From Paracoccaceae bacterium (GTDB lineage: Bacteria; Pseudomonadota; Alphaproteobacteria; Rhodobacterales; Rhodobacteraceae), in contig CANHLE010000004.1 of NCBI GenBank assembly GCA_947461435.1, forward strand, positions 1 to 64,000: 64,000 nt of DNA, given 5' to 3'. Position numbers and translations under genes: made by a program. The notes beneath the pieces are model-generated. The model saw only the letters and a program-made list of their open reading frames with translations, searched no databases and was not told where the DNA came from. Shown in pieces: positions 18,836-28,651 of this stretch (position 1 is its first letter; every line of letters begins with the position of its first letter).

Positions 18836-20142
18836 TGGATGCCCGCGCCATCATCGCCAAGATAAGAGACGGAATTACCCCGACCGGCGATGAAATAACT
18901 TGGTTTGCCAATGGCCTGTCCAACGGCGCGGTCTCTGATGCGCAGGCGGGTGCATTTGCGATGGCGGTTTTGCTAAAGGGGCTGGGCGAGCATGGCCGTG
19001 TCGCCCTGACGCAGGCCATGCGCGATTCAGGTCATGTTCTGGCATGGGACCTGCCGGGCCCGATCATCGACAAACATTCGACCGGCGGTATCGGAGATTG
19101 TGTTTCGCTGCTTCTGGCTCCGGCTTTGGCGGCTTGCGGTGCCTATGTGCCCATGATTTCGGGGCGCGGCTTGGGGCATACGGGCGGAACCTTGGACAAG
19201 TTGGAATCGATCCCTGGTTTCCGCACAGGCCTGAAAGAAGACCAGCTGCGCCACCAATTGAAAGACATTCGGTGCGCAATCGTGTCTTCCAGCGCCGAAA
19301 TCGCACCGGCCGATCGACGCCTTTATGCGATCCGCGATGTAACTGGTACCGTTGAAAGCATTGATCTGATTACGGCATCCATCTTGTCCAAAAAGCTGGC
19401 GGCCGGTCTTGAGGCCCTTGTTCTGGATGTAAAATGCGGCTCCGGCGCCTTTATGAAAAACAGCGCGGATGCCGAGGCTCTGGCGCGGGCGCTTGTGTCG
19501 ACGGCCCAAAGTGCGGGCTGCATGACCTCTGCATTGATTACAGATATGAGCCAGCCTCTTGCCAGTGCTGCGGGGAACGCGCTTGAGGTCATAGAGGTGA
19601 TGGAAACGCTTACGGGAACCTCGGTTAATCCGAACTTGTGGAACATCACCGTTGCCCTTGGCGGCGAAGCCTTGGCCTTGGGGGGGCTTGTCGCCGACGC
19701 CGCCGATGGTGAAGGGCGGATGACGCAGGCGTTGGAATCCGGGGCGGCGGCCGAATGGTTCGGCCGCATGATTTCGGCCCAAGGCGGACCTGCCGATTTT
19801 GTCGAACGCTGGCCAGACCGTCTTCCTGCCGCCCCTGTGATTGTTGAAGTGCTGTGCCCGGACCGCGGATTTGTAACGGCAATCGATGGGGAAACCTTGG
19901 GATTGACCGTCGTTTCGCTGGGCGGCGGCCGTCAACGTGAGGGGGACCGGATCAATCCCGCCGTTGGATTGTCTGATCTGGCGGGCTTGGGGGATGACTT
20001 GCATCCCGGCGACATTGTGGCGCGTGTGCATGCCCCAACCGAAGCGGCTGCAAAGCGCGCGATCGCATCGGTCCTGTCCGCATACCATCTGGGCGAGACC
20101 GCCCCGCCCCCACCCCCGCTCATCTTGAAAAGGATCGCCTGA
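18835..20142 (+). CDS. deoA: Thymidine phosphorylase
   Basis: Phosphorolysis of thymidine/deoxyuridine to the base and deoxyribose-1-phosphate. It is 435 residues, normal for bacterial DeoA. The family signature KHSTGGIGDCVSLLLAP is present at about residue 80, then MISGRGLGHTGGTLDKLES and SKKLAAGLEALVLDVKCGSG. It overlaps cdd (TGATG at 18833) and deoB (20140-20142), so translation is coupled on both sides. The product sugar phosphate goes to DeoB, and the bases uracil/thymine go to Upp or out. Confidence 0.97.
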   Translation: MDARAIIAKIRDGITPTGDEITWFANGLSNGAVSDAQAGAFAMAVLLKGLGEHGRVALTQAMRDSGHVLAWDLPGPIIDKHSTGGIGDCVSLLLAPALAACGAYVPMISGRGLGHTGGTLDKLESIPGFRTGLKEDQLRHQLKDIRCAIVSSSAEIAPADRRLYAIRDVTGTVESIDLITASILSKKLAAGLEALVLDVKCGSGAFMKNSADAEALARALVSTAQSAGCMTSALITDMSQPLASAAGNALEVIEVMETLTGTSVNPNLWNITVALGGEALALGGLVADAADGEGRMTQALESGAAAEWFGRMISAQGGPADFVERWPDRLPAAPVIVEVLCPDRGFVTAIDGETLGLTVVSLGGGRQREGDRINPAVGLSDLAGLGDDLHPGDIVARVHAPTEAAAKRAIASVLSAYHLGETAPPPPPLILKRIA

Positions 20143-21338
20143 TGCCGCGCGCCTTTTTGGTGGTGATGGATTCTGTGGGGTGCGGCGGCGCGCCAGACGC
20201 CGCGGATTTTGGCGATATGGGGTCAAACACCTTGGGCCATATTGCAAAGGCCTGCGCCGCAGGGGCGGCGAACAAAGGCCGCTCTGGCCCGCTTCGCATG
20301 CCCTATCTGGATGGTCTTGGCCTTGGCGCCGCCGTAAAGATCGCCTCAGGCTTTGACGCACCGAGTCTTGGCGCCAATCCAACGGGCCGTTGGGGCGCCG
20401 CAACCGAGGTGAGCCGCGGAAAAGATACGCCCTCGGGCCACTGGGAACTTGCCGGCGTTCCCGTCCCTTGGGACTGGCACTATTTTCCGGACAAGACACC
20501 CGCATTTCCGCCCGACCTTGTGGCGCTTGTCTGTAAACTTGCCGGAACCTCGGCCATTCTTGGAAACTGCCATGCTTCGGGCATTCCCATCATCGAACAG
20601 CATTTCGCCCAGCATCTGCGCACCGGATGGCCCATTTGTTACACCTCGGCTGACTCTGTTTTTCAGATCGCTGCGCATGAAGAGTCTTTTGGCCTGGACC
20701 GCCTGCTCGCCCTGTGCCGCGATCTCGCTCCCTTTTTGCATGCGATGAAGGTGGGAAGGGTGATCGCAAGGCCCTTTGTTGGCACGCCGGAAAGCTTTCA
20801 TCGCACAGCCAACCGCAAGGACTTTGCCATGGCCACCCCATCTCCAACCTTGTTGGATTGGGTGCAGGGCGCAGGCCACATGACGCATGCTGTTGGCAAG
20901 ATTGGCGATATCTTTTCCATGCAGGGCATCGACAAACTTTGGAAAGGCAAAAGCGATCTTGACCTTTTCGAATATCTGGATGGCCTTGTTGACACAGCAG
21001 ACGACGGTTCGTTGACCTTTGCCAATTTTGTCGAATTTGATACCTTGTACGGGCACCCACGCAATGTATCCGGCTATGCCAGGGCTTTGGAATGGTTCGA
21101 TGGCCGCGTTGGCGCGCTTTTGCCCCGTCTGCGCGACGGCGATCTGATGATCTTCACAGCTGACCATGGCAATGATCCCACATGGCGCGGGACCGAGCAT
21201 ACCCGCGAACGCGTGCCGCTTGTCTGCGCGGGTGTCGGCGCTGGGGGAATAGGTTTGCGCGCCTTTGCCGATGTGGCCACCACCATCGCCGCCCATCTTG
21301 GTGTGCCGGCCCAAGGGCCGGGCCAAAGTTTCCTTTAG
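20142..21338 (+). CDS. deoB: Phosphopentomutase
   Basis: Converts (deoxy)ribose-1-phosphate to the 5-phosphate, linking nucleoside breakdown to central carbon. It is 398 residues, alkaline-phosphatase superfamily: metal ligands at the N-terminus (VVMDSVGCGGAPDAADFGDMG with its conserved aspartate), the catalytic threonine in GKDTPSGHWELAG, and C-terminal FTADHGNDPTWRGTEHTRERVP with the metal-binding aspartate/histidines. It overlaps deoA by one base. deoC (deoxyribose-phosphate aldolase) is not in the window. Confidence 0.97.
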   Translation: MPRAFLVVMDSVGCGGAPDAADFGDMGSNTLGHIAKACAAGAANKGRSGPLRMPYLDGLGLGAAVKIASGFDAPSLGANPTGRWGAATEVSRGKDTPSGHWELAGVPVPWDWHYFPDKTPAFPPDLVALVCKLAGTSAILGNCHASGIPIIEQHFAQHLRTGWPICYTSADSVFQIAAHEESFGLDRLLALCRDLAPFLHAMKVGRVIARPFVGTPESFHRTANRKDFAMATPSPTLLDWVQGAGHMTHAVGKIGDIFSMQGIDKLWKGKSDLDLFEYLDGLVDTADDGSLTFANFVEFDTLYGHPRNVSGYARALEWFDGRVGALLPRLRDGDLMIFTADHGNDPTWRGTEHTRERVPLVCAGVGAGGIGLRAFADVATTIAAHLGVPAQGPGQSFL

Positions 21339-21355
21339 TTCAAAGAAAGCGCCTC

Positions 21356-22342
21356 ATGTCCGTGACATCCTTGCCAAAGGTTGAACTTCATCTGCACCTT
21401 GAAGGGGCGGCGCCGCCCGCCTTTATCCGGGGTCTTGCGCGTGAGAAAAACATCGATATCTCCGGCATCTTCACAGAAAACGGCGGCTATCGGTTCACGG
21501 ACTTTTGGAATTTCATCAAGGTCTATGAAGCGGCCTGCACGACGCTGCAAAGCCCAAAGGATTTCCACCGCTTGACCTTGGCCGTGCTGGAACAATCCGC
21601 CGCAGCCGGTGTCGTGTACTGCGAAACATTCCTGTCCCCCGACTTTTGCGGAGGCGGTGATCTGGCCGCATGGCGCGACTACCTGCAGGCCATCGAAGAC
21701 GCCGCGCAAGAGGCGGAACGGACCATGGGCATCACGTTGCGCGGCATTGTAACCTGCATCCGCCATTTTGGCCCCGATAAAGCCAAAAAGGCGGCTCTGT
21801 GCGCCGCCGAGACAAAGGGTTCCTTCCTGCGGGGTTTTGGCATTGCCGGGGATGAATTGATCGGCGCACCAAAAGACTTTCTTTGGTCATTTGACTGCGC
21901 GCGCGAATCTGGCCTGCGCTTGACGGCGCATGCCGGCGAATGGGGCGGGCCATCGTCTGTGCGCGAGGCCATTCGGGATCTGCGGGTGGCGCGCATTGGC
22001 CACGGCGTGCGCGCGATCGAGGATCTGGCACTGGTGGACGAATTGGCCGAAACGGGCGTCGTGCTGGAGGTTTGCCCCGGTTCGAACGTTGCTTTGGGAA
22101 TCTACCGCAGTTTTCGCGACCACCCCATCAACGAGCTGGACCGCCGAGGGGTAAAGGTAACCGTTTCGACGGACGATCCCCCGTTCTTTCACACAACCAT
22201 GGACCGTGAATACGAGATGTTGAACCGCGCCTTTGATTGGGATGACGGACAGTTCAGGCGTCTCAACCGCACCGCGCTTGACGCGGCTTTCTGTGACGCA
22301 GATACCAAGGAAAAAATCGCAAAACTGCTGGAGAATACCTGA
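21356..22342 (+). CDS. add: Adenosine deaminase
   Basis: Deaminates adenosine/deoxyadenosine to inosine forms. It is 328 residues with the amidohydrolase fold: the zinc motif HLHLEG at the N-terminus ([11 protein letters not shown]), THAGE-like [11 protein letters not shown] in the middle, IGHGVRA, and the C-terminal [10 protein letters not shown] aspartates. ATG at 21356 is 17 nt after the deoB stop; an upstream in-frame extension runs through deoB and is not used. It shares a base with the upp start. The enzyme brings purine nucleosides into the same salvage operon. Confidence 0.95.
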   Translation: MSVTSLPKVELHLHLEGAAPPAFIRGLAREKNIDISGIFTENGGYRFTDFWNFIKVYEAACTTLQSPKDFHRLTLAVLEQSAAAGVVYCETFLSPDFCGGGDLAAWRDYLQAIEDAAQEAERTMGITLRGIVTCIRHFGPDKAKKAALCAAETKGSFLRGFGIAGDELIGAPKDFLWSFDCARESGLRLTAHAGEWGGPSSVREAIRDLRVARIGHGVRAIEDLALVDELAETGVVLEVCPGSNVALGIYRSFRDHPINELDRRGVKVTVSTDDPPFFHTTMDREYEMLNRAFDWDDGQFRRLNRTALDAAFCDADTKEKIAKLLENT

Positions 22343-22974
22343 TGCTGAACCATTTGACCGTCGTTTCGCACCCCTTGGTGCAGCACAAGTTGTCCATCAT
22401 GCGGGACAAAGACACCTCTACCGCGAGCTTTAGAAAACTCTTGCGCGAGATCAGCCTTTTGCTGGCCTACGAGGTTACCCGCGAATTGCCGATGACCACC
22501 AAACGGATCGAAACCCCATTGGAGCCGATGGATGCCCCCTCCATCGATGGCAAGAAACTTGCCTTGGTGTCGATCTTGCGTGCCGGCAATGGATTGCTGG
22601 ACGGAATCCTGGAACTGATCCCTGCTGCCCGCGTTGGTTTTGTGGGCCTGTACCGAGATCCCGACACCCTCCAACCGGTCCAATACTACTGCAAACTGCC
22701 CGATCATCTGGACGAACGCTTGTCGATCGTGGTGGATCCAATGCTGGCCACGGGCAATTCCTCGGCCGCGGCCATCACTTTGTTGAAAAAGGCAGGGGCG
22801 ACAAACATACGCTTTTTATGCCTTCTTGCAGCGCCCGAAGGGATCGCGCGCATGAAAGAGGTGCACCCCGACGTTCCCATCGTCACAGCTTCGGTCGATA
22901 GCCATTTGAATGATCACGGTTATATCGTTCCGGGGCTAGGGGATGCGGGTGATCGGATGTTCGGCACCAAATAA
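22342..22974 (+). CDS. upp: Uracil phosphoribosyltransferase
   Basis: Makes UMP from uracil and PRPP, the last step of pyrimidine-base salvage. It is 210 residues, with the start [22 protein letters not shown], the PRPP-binding loop [16 protein letters not shown] and the uracil-binding C-terminus [20 protein letters not shown]. It is the last gene of the cdd-deoA-deoB-add-upp operon, overlapping add by one base (TGATG). No clear terminator follows; the next gene (SPOR protein) starts 65 bp later. Confidence 0.97.
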   Translation: MLNHLTVVSHPLVQHKLSIMRDKDTSTASFRKLLREISLLLAYEVTRELPMTTKRIETPLEPMDAPSIDGKKLALVSILRAGNGLLDGILELIPAARVGFVGLYRDPDTLQPVQYYCKLPDHLDERLSIVVDPMLATGNSSAAAITLLKKAGATNIRFLCLLAAPEGIARMKEVHPDVPIVTASVDSHLNDHGYIVPGLGDAGDRMFGTK

Positions 22975-23039
22975 AGTATCGGTGCCCTTTACTCGGAAAC
23001 AATCTTGTTCCACAATAATCGCAAATTACCTGGGGGGTA

Positions 23040-24185
23040 ATGATGCGTTTATTTAAGGTTGTGGCAGCTATTTTGCTGTCTGCAGGGGTGGCTTCGCCTT
23101 TGCTGGCTCAGGGTGCGCCGGCTGAATTTCCGCCGACAAGCTTCAAGGGGCAGCAATACGTCGACAGTCGCGGCTGCGTGTTCTTGCGGGCCGGTTACGG
23201 CGGTCAGGTGCAGTGGGTGCAACGCATCAATGCCAATCGCAAGCCATTGTGTGGATATCCCCCGACATTTGGCGCAGTGAACGTGGAAGTGGCGGATGCT
23301 GTGCCGACTCCCGATGCGCAGCCCCCCGTGAAAACGCAGGTTGCCGCCGTTGCCCCAGCCCCAAAGGTGGCGCCCGTTGTCGTGGCCCAACCTGCCGCGC
23401 CGGCGCCTCAGGCGCCCATGGTGAAACCGGCGGTCCGCATCGCAACCTCCGCGCAGCAACCTGCCGCCCCCGCCCCGGAGGTGCTTGCTGCGGCCCCCGC
23501 GCCGCAAGTGGCCGCCACTGGCCCCGGCCCCGGCAAGATCGGCTGTTACAAGTCAGCCCCTGTTGCCATGATTGTTCCCCTGCGCGGCGGCGGAACGGCC
23601 GTTGTGTGTACCAAGGGGGATGGATCAATGGATGGGTGGCGTCCTCCGGTCTATCCTGCCGGGGCGCCGGTTGGGGCATCGCTCAACCTTCCTCGTCTTG
23701 CCGGCTATCAGATGAACGGAAACGGAACCTTGGTGGCAACGGGGGGGACCCCGCAGGTTCCAAAAGGCTACAAGGCTGCGTGGGACGATGATCGGTTGAA
23801 CCCGGCGCGCAGCCTTGGCACCGCCGATGGCCGCGCGAAACAAGACAACGTGTGGTCGCAAGAGGTGCCCGCAAAACAGGTTGCCGCGGCAAATTCAGCC
23901 AAACCATCCGGCAAAACAAAAACCACGGTTTCGACCAACACAAATGCCACGGCCGCGACCGGGACCTATTATGTTCAGGTCGGCACCTTTGGTGTGCCTG
24001 AAAATGCTTCGGGCGCAGCGGCACGGCTGTCTTCCATCGGATTGCCGGCGGCGAAAGGAAAAATGTCCAGCAAAGGCAAGATCCTGCAGATCGTTTACGC
24101 CGGCCCCTTCGCCACAAAAGCCGAAGCTCAGGCAGCGTTGACGGCCGCGCGTGCTGCCGGATTTTCGGATGCGATCCTGCGCTAA
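23040..24185 (+). CDS. Exported SPOR-domain protein
   Basis: A 381-residue protein with a signal peptide (cleavage near LLAQ, about residue 21). A conserved head contains KGQQYVDSRGCVFLRAG and CGYPPT. A long linker of A/P/V-rich repeats follows (about residues 85-165), then a middle block with CYKSAP, and a C-terminal SPOR domain (YYVQVGTFGVPENASGAAAR to GFSDAILR). SPOR domains bind denuded septal glycan, so a role at the division site or cell wall is likely; the conserved head suggests a second function I cannot name. GGGG just upstream supports ATG 23040 (ATG 23043 is equally possible). A strong terminator follows. Confidence 0.88.
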   Translation: MMRLFKVVAAILLSAGVASPLLAQGAPAEFPPTSFKGQQYVDSRGCVFLRAGYGGQVQWVQRINANRKPLCGYPPTFGAVNVEVADAVPTPDAQPPVKTQVAAVAPAPKVAPVVVAQPAAPAPQAPMVKPAVRIATSAQQPAAPAPEVLAAAPAPQVAATGPGPGKIGCYKSAPVAMIVPLRGGGTAVVCTKGDGSMDGWRPPVYPAGAPVGASLNLPRLAGYQMNGNGTLVATGGTPQVPKGYKAAWDDDRLNPARSLGTADGRAKQDNVWSQEVPAKQVAAANSAKPSGKTKTTVSTNTNATAATGTYYVQVGTFGVPENASGAAARLSSIGLPAAKGKMSSKGKILQIVYAGPFATKAEAQAALTAARAAGFSDAILR

Positions 24186-24234
24186 GGCGCGGGCACAGAT
24201 ACGGGCAGAAGAAACGAGCAGGAAGAACCTTGCG

Positions 24235-24265
24235 CCCCTTGGGATCTGTCCCAAGGGGTGTTTTT
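24235..24265 (+). terminator. Rho-independent terminator after the SPOR gene
   Basis: A 10-bp perfect stem (CCCCTTGGGA/TCCCAAGGGG) with a 4-nt loop, followed by TGTTTTTCTT. Confidence 0.92.
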
Positions 24266-24279
24266 CTTGCCCAAAACCC

Positions 24280-25308
24280 TCAGTCGAAACAGATGGATTG
24301 CAGACTGATCCAGTTGGAATCATCAAGGGCCGGGAGGGGTGATGCGCCGGCAAACGGATCCTTTGCCACAAGCGCCTGCGAAAGGGATCCTGATCCGGAA
24401 ACCGCTGCCGCAAAGGCCCCCGGCGAAAGCTGAGCGTCGACAAAACGCGGCAAAAGCGTGTCTGCCTCAAGCTCACCGATCCGGGCCGCCTGTGCCAAAA
24501 GGACTTCGCCGATCCCGCTCATCGATCCTTCTGGCAAGGTCCCCGTTGTCAGAAGTCGCAAGGTCGCAATCATGCCCGCATGCCGCAAGAAAAGGGCGGC
24601 TTGCGCGTCTTCGCTGCCCCGCGCTGCCAGCGATGCAACGACAAAGCCCGCCGCCGTTTCGGCATCCGGCGGGGCTTCGACCAAATCGCGAGAGATCACC
24701 ACCAAACCCCCCGGCAACGCGATTGCACCATGCAGGCCGTCTCTGACCACCATAATTCGGCCATAGCCCTTGCCCAGAAGTCGTTCAGACAGGGCCGAGG
24801 CCGCCCGTTGGCCGAGCCCGCCGTCACACGGCGATCCTGTCAGCCGCTCCAGATCTTCCAGCGCCATCTGCCCCAATTCGGCACGGTTCGGCTCTGGCAG
24901 AATGGTGGCGGTCTGGCGGGCAAGGGCACCGGGCAGCCAAAGGACACATCCGCCAACAAGGCCAACCAAAACGGTCCCAAGGATAAAGCCGCGCAGGCGG
25001 CCGGGGTGCGCCTTTCGGCGGTGCAGCCCCTTTATGACCTTGTCCAACGACAAGATCATCGTGTCATCGTCCACTTCCAGGGTTTCTGTCGCATCCAACC
25101 CCGGCTTGAAGAGGGCGGGCGATTTTCCGGCCCCTTCGCGCACCATGGCAGGCAGCGACCAATGAACAATGGCCATTTCTGTCTTGGGGTCGCTTAAAAC
25201 CAAACTTGTATTGCGCAGGCTGACAATAACCTCGCGGCGCTGATCCAATGACGATGCGCGCCAAAGGCCAGGGCTTTCCAGACGTTCATACTCTGTCAGC
25301 GCAGTCAT
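24280..25308 (-). CDS. Membrane-anchored M48-like protein lacking the HExxH zinc motif (probable pseudopeptidase)
   Basis: A 342-residue protein with a cytoplasmic N-terminal part, one transmembrane helix at about 106-125 (FILGTVLVGLVGGCVLWLPG) and a C-terminal domain with the M48 layout. LHGAIALPGGLVVISRDLVE corresponds to the usual strand-helix entry, then DAETAAGFVVASLAARG occupies the place of the catalytic HExxH helix, and the downstream GELEAD (279-283) keeps the third-ligand motif. The missing HExxH predicts no zinc catalysis. The N-terminal 95 residues resemble no family I know. It runs on the minus strand away from the acyl-CoA ligase, with 81 bp between. The M48 relation is my reading of motif order and needs a profile search. 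Confidence 0.65.
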   Translation of the reverse strand: MTALTEYERLESPGLWRASSLDQRREVIVSLRNTSLVLSDPKTEMAIVHWSLPAMVREGAGKSPALFKPGLDATETLEVDDDTMILSLDKVIKGLHRRKAHPGRLRGFILGTVLVGLVGGCVLWLPGALARQTATILPEPNRAELGQMALEDLERLTGSPCDGGLGQRAASALSERLLGKGYGRIMVVRDGLHGAIALPGGLVVISRDLVEAPPDAETAAGFVVASLAARGSEDAQAALFLRHAGMIATLRLLTTGTLPEGSMSGIGEVLLAQAARIGELEADTLLPRFVDAQLSPGAFAAAVSGSGSLSQALVAKDPFAGASPLPALDDSNWISLQSICFD

Positions 25309-25389
25309 CTAAGAACAGGCAATCCTTGCTTCGTCACGGGAACCCTATCTTAGGCAGGCATAAGGGGCAATCGTGCCGCATTTGGCGGT

Positions 25390-27012
25390 TCATCGCAAAA
25401 GTTTGGCAACCGCACGCAGTTCAAACTTCTGGATTTTGCCTGTTGAGGTTTTGGGCAGGTCGGCAAAGATCACTTTCTTGGGTGTGGCAAACCCGGCCAG
25501 TCGCGCCCGGCAATGGGCAATCAGGTCGGCTTCGCTGGCGTCATGGCCGGCCTTCAGTTCCACAAAGGCGCAGGGCACTTCGCCCCATTTATCATCCGGC
25601 ATGGCGACCACAGCACATAAAGAAACGGCGGGATGGTGCATCAGCGCACCCTCAACCTCGACAGACGAGATATTCTCTCCGCCTGATATGATGATGTCCT
25701 TCGCCCGGTCGGTCAGTTTGATATAACCGTCGGTGTGGCGGAAGGCGATATCGCCAGACCACAGTTGCCCCCCCTTGAAAGCCTCGGCCGTTGCTGCCGG
25801 ATTCTTGTAATACCCCTTCATGACAAGATTGCCTCGAAAGGTGACCTCACCCAAGGTCTTTGCATCGCGCGCAACAGGGCGTCCTGCGGGATCCAGAACA
25901 GTCAACTCCTGCAACATGGCGTTTGCGACGCCGGTTCGGGCCTTATAGCCTGCACGCTCATCGCCCGTGGTTGTTTCCCAATCCGTTTGGAATAGGGTCT
26001 CCACCGACGGGCCATAGGTTTCGGTCATCCCATAAACCTGCGTGACGTTGAAACCCAAAGGTTCAATCGCCGCCAGCGTTGCCGCTGGCGGCGGCGCGCC
26101 GGCCGTGAACACCTGAACGATGTGCGAAAAGGTTCGGCGATCTTCGGCCTTGGCATTGATCAAGGTGTTCAAGACAATCGGTGCGCCCCCAAAATGGGTA
26201 ACACCCTCGTCTGCGATGGCATCGTAAATGGCTTTGGCGGTGATGTCGCGGCAACAGGTCAATTGCCCGCCGACCATCGGCATCATCCAGGTGTGGCACC
26301 ATCCATTGCAGTGAAAAAGGGGAACGATGGTCAAATAGACGGGGAACAACTGCATGCGCCAGCCGATCGCGTTGGCTGGACACGCCAGATAGGCACCCCG
26401 GTGGTGCACAACCACCCCTTTGGGTTTGCCCGTTGTTCCCGACGTGTAATTCAGCGCGATGCTTTCCCATTCATCCGCCGGATAAATCCACGGGGCATCG
26501 GGGTCACCTTGGGCCAGCAACTGGTCAAAGGTCACATACCGCCCCGAGTCTTCAAATCCGTGGTCCACAACCTCGACGATCTGCGGCGCGGGGCCATCCA
26601 TGCGCCGGATGGCTTCCTCGGCCAAAGGCAGACTGGCACAGTCGACCAGAACGATCTTGGACCCGGCATGCCCAAAGGTGTAAGCCACGGTATCTGGGTC
26701 AAGCCGGGTGTTGATGGTGTTCAAAACCGCCCCTGCCGCGGGCACGCCGAAATGCGCGATGGCCTGTTGCGGTATGTTGGGCATAAGCGTTGACACCACA
26801 TCCCCCGGCCGTACCCCATGAAACGCAAGCGCCGACGCCAGACGGCTGACCTGCCGGCCATAGTCTGCATAAGTCAGCCGCGTTGATTTCCAAACAACAG
26901 CCGTGCGATGCGCGAACACGTCCGCCGCGCGCTCCAGATAGGAAAGGGGCGTCAGCGGCGTATAGTTCGCCGCGCATTTCTCCAAACCGGTTTCGTCCGC
27001 CAACCAACCCAT
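25390..27012 (-). CDS. Acyl-CoA ligase (AMP-dependent synthetase; medium-chain/DmdB-like)
   Basis: A 540-residue AMP-forming ligase activating a carboxylic acid to its CoA thioester. Motifs: ALNYTSGTTGKPKGVVVHH (P-loop), QVYGMTETYGP, WSGDIAFRHTDGYIKLTDR, KDIIISGGENISSVEVE, and a C-terminal LPKTSTGKIQKF with the catalytic lysine. The N-terminus (ANYTPLTPLSYLERAADVF) and the length match the group that includes the methylmercaptopropionate-CoA ligase DmdB of marine roseobacters and medium-chain acyl-CoA ligases; the sequence alone cannot decide between them. GGGGGG stands 3 nt before the ATG. It is divergent from a DMT transporter. Other dmd genes are absent from the window. Confidence 0.9.
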   Translation of the reverse strand: MGWLADETGLEKCAANYTPLTPLSYLERAADVFAHRTAVVWKSTRLTYADYGRQVSRLASALAFHGVRPGDVVSTLMPNIPQQAIAHFGVPAAGAVLNTINTRLDPDTVAYTFGHAGSKIVLVDCASLPLAEEAIRRMDGPAPQIVEVVDHGFEDSGRYVTFDQLLAQGDPDAPWIYPADEWESIALNYTSGTTGKPKGVVVHHRGAYLACPANAIGWRMQLFPVYLTIVPLFHCNGWCHTWMMPMVGGQLTCCRDITAKAIYDAIADEGVTHFGGAPIVLNTLINAKAEDRRTFSHIVQVFTAGAPPPAATLAAIEPLGFNVTQVYGMTETYGPSVETLFQTDWETTTGDERAGYKARTGVANAMLQELTVLDPAGRPVARDAKTLGEVTFRGNLVMKGYYKNPAATAEAFKGGQLWSGDIAFRHTDGYIKLTDRAKDIIISGGENISSVEVEGALMHHPAVSLCAVVAMPDDKWGEVPCAFVELKAGHDASEADLIAHCRARLAGFATPKKVIFADLPKTSTGKIQKFELRAVAKLLR

Positions 27013-27098
27013 CGACCCCCCCTGACTTTCTCGCGCAAAGCGTCGCTTTCTGACGTGCAGTCTTGCGCTGATCCGGGCAGGAAGGAAGTCAAAATACG

Positions 27099-28031
27099 AT
27101 GGATGGCGACGTGACCGCGACCAAAGATAGAACGCTGACGGCCGCCGGGATCATCTCGGTCTATGCATTCATCATCGGCTTTACCGACAATTTCGTGCGC
27201 GTCATCGCTGCAGATGCGGGACTTTGGCAGTTCCACTTTACCCGAACCTGCATGGCCATGCTGATTTTGGTGGTCTTCGCCCAGATGTTCCGCCGCCGCA
27301 TCAGGCCGGTCAATCTGAAGGCGGTGGCGGCGCGGTCATTCATCCACGGCGCGGGAATGGTGATCTACTTTGGCGCACTTGCCTTTCTACCCGTCGCCTT
27401 GGTGGCAGCAGGACTGTTCACGGCCCCGATTTTCGTGATGCTGATCGGCAGCTTTGCCTATGGTCACCGGATCACCCCGATGCAGGTTGTGGCGGTCCTT
27501 GTCGGATTTGGTGGGGTCGTTCTGGTCCTTGGCCCAGAGGCGATGTCGGGGGCGTCACTTGCGGCTGTGTTGCCCGTCTTGGCCGGGGCCTTGTACGCCA
27601 TGGGCAACATCGCGACCCGCGAATGGTGCGCCGAGGAATCGGCCGAAACGCTTTTGGGCGGGTTTTTCGTGGCGCTTGGAATCATCGGCGCGCTTGGCAT
27701 GCTGGCCCTGACCCTGTGGCCCATTGCGGTGCCCTCCGGGCCTGAATACTTTTTGATGCGCGGACCGGTTTTGCCGACGTCCGAGTTCTGGATCTGGACC
27801 TTTGTTCAGGCCGCAGGGTCCCTTTTGGGCGTTGGTTTGATGATCCGCGGCTATCAGATTACGCAGGCCAGCAAGGCCAGTGTGCTGGAATATGTCATCC
27901 TTCCGGCCTCTGCCTTCTGGTCTTACGTCATTTGGGGCCAGACGATGGGATGGATGGCTTGGGTCGGCATGGCCCTTATCGTGGCCGCAGGTGCCCTGAT
28001 CGCTTTTGGCGGGGCGCGGGAAGCGGCGTGA
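27099..28031 (+). CDS. DMT (EamA) family inner-membrane transporter
   Basis: A 310-residue protein with about ten hydrophobic helices in two EamA repeats (about residues 15-150 and 165-305), typical of drug/metabolite transporters. The conserved patterns are VALVAAGLFTAPIFVMLIGS in the first half and ASVLEYVILPASAFWSYVIWG in the second. GAAGGAAG upstream supports ATG at 27099; GTG at 27111 is possible. The divergent gene is the acyl-CoA ligase. The substrate is unknown; family members carry amino acids, metabolites or drugs. It ends 38 bp before the convergent thymidine kinase. Confidence 0.88.
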   Translation: MDGDVTATKDRTLTAAGIISVYAFIIGFTDNFVRVIAADAGLWQFHFTRTCMAMLILVVFAQMFRRRIRPVNLKAVAARSFIHGAGMVIYFGALAFLPVALVAAGLFTAPIFVMLIGSFAYGHRITPMQVVAVLVGFGGVVLVLGPEAMSGASLAAVLPVLAGALYAMGNIATREWCAEESAETLLGGFFVALGIIGALGMLALTLWPIAVPSGPEYFLMRGPVLPTSEFWIWTFVQAAGSLLGVGLMIRGYQITQASKASVLEYVILPASAFWSYVIWGQTMGWMAWVGMALIVAAGALIAFGGAREAA

Positions 28032-28069
28032 TCGCCTTTCGATTCTGACGCTGTTTGTGCCGGTAGGCC

Positions 28070-28651
28070 TCAGGTCTCGCCCACGGCCTCCCGCCAATGG
28101 CGGCGGCAAAGCGAGACATAGGTTTCGTTGCCCCCGATCTGAACTTGATCGCCGTCCTTCAGCGCGCGCCCATCAGGCCCACGGCGGATCACCATCGTGG
28201 CCTTCTTTCCGCAGTGGCAGATCGTGCGAACCTCGCGCATTTCATCGGCCCATGCCAGCAAGGCCGCTGAACCCGGGAAAAGATTTCCCTGAAAATCAAC
28301 ACGCAGCCCATAACACATGATGGGTACGCCCAGATCGTCAACCGCCCGCGCCAATTGCCAAACCTGATCTTTGCTCAGAAACTGGGCTTCGTCGATAAAC
28401 ACACAATCCACCCGCCCCAGATCGAATCGCGCCTTCAGTTTGGCGAACAGATCCTCCCCCGACGCAAAGGTGTCCGCAGGCTCGCCGATGCCGATCCGAC
28501 TGGCGATCTTGCCGTCGCCCGCCCGGTTGTCGAACTGCGCCGTCATCAAATAGGGGGTCATCCCGCCTTCGCGATAATTGTGCGAGGCTTGCAGAAGCAG
28601 GGTAGATTTCCCAGCATTCATCGTTGAAAAATGAAAATAGAGCTTGGCCAT
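28070..28651 (-). CDS. tdk: Thymidine kinase (type II)
   Basis: Phosphorylates thymidine/deoxyuridine. It is 193 residues. P-loop MNAGKSTLLLQ near the N-terminus, the DEAQFL switch (CVFIDEAQFLSKDQV), the zinc-binding cysteines of the lasso domain (CHCGKKA and LCRRHW) and the substrate loop YVSLCRRHW. The ATG at 28651 is taken because MAKLYFHFSTMNAGK matches the family start; the frame is open for 61 codons upstream but the extension is not protein-like. Works in the same nucleoside economy as the cdd-upp operon. Confidence 0.96.
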   Translation of the reverse strand: MAKLYFHFSTMNAGKSTLLLQASHNYREGGMTPYLMTAQFDNRAGDGKIASRIGIGEPADTFASGEDLFAKLKARFDLGRVDCVFIDEAQFLSKDQVWQLARAVDDLGVPIMCYGLRVDFQGNLFPGSAALLAWADEMREVRTICHCGKKATMVIRRGPDGRALKDGDQVQIGGNETYVSLCRRHWREAVGET

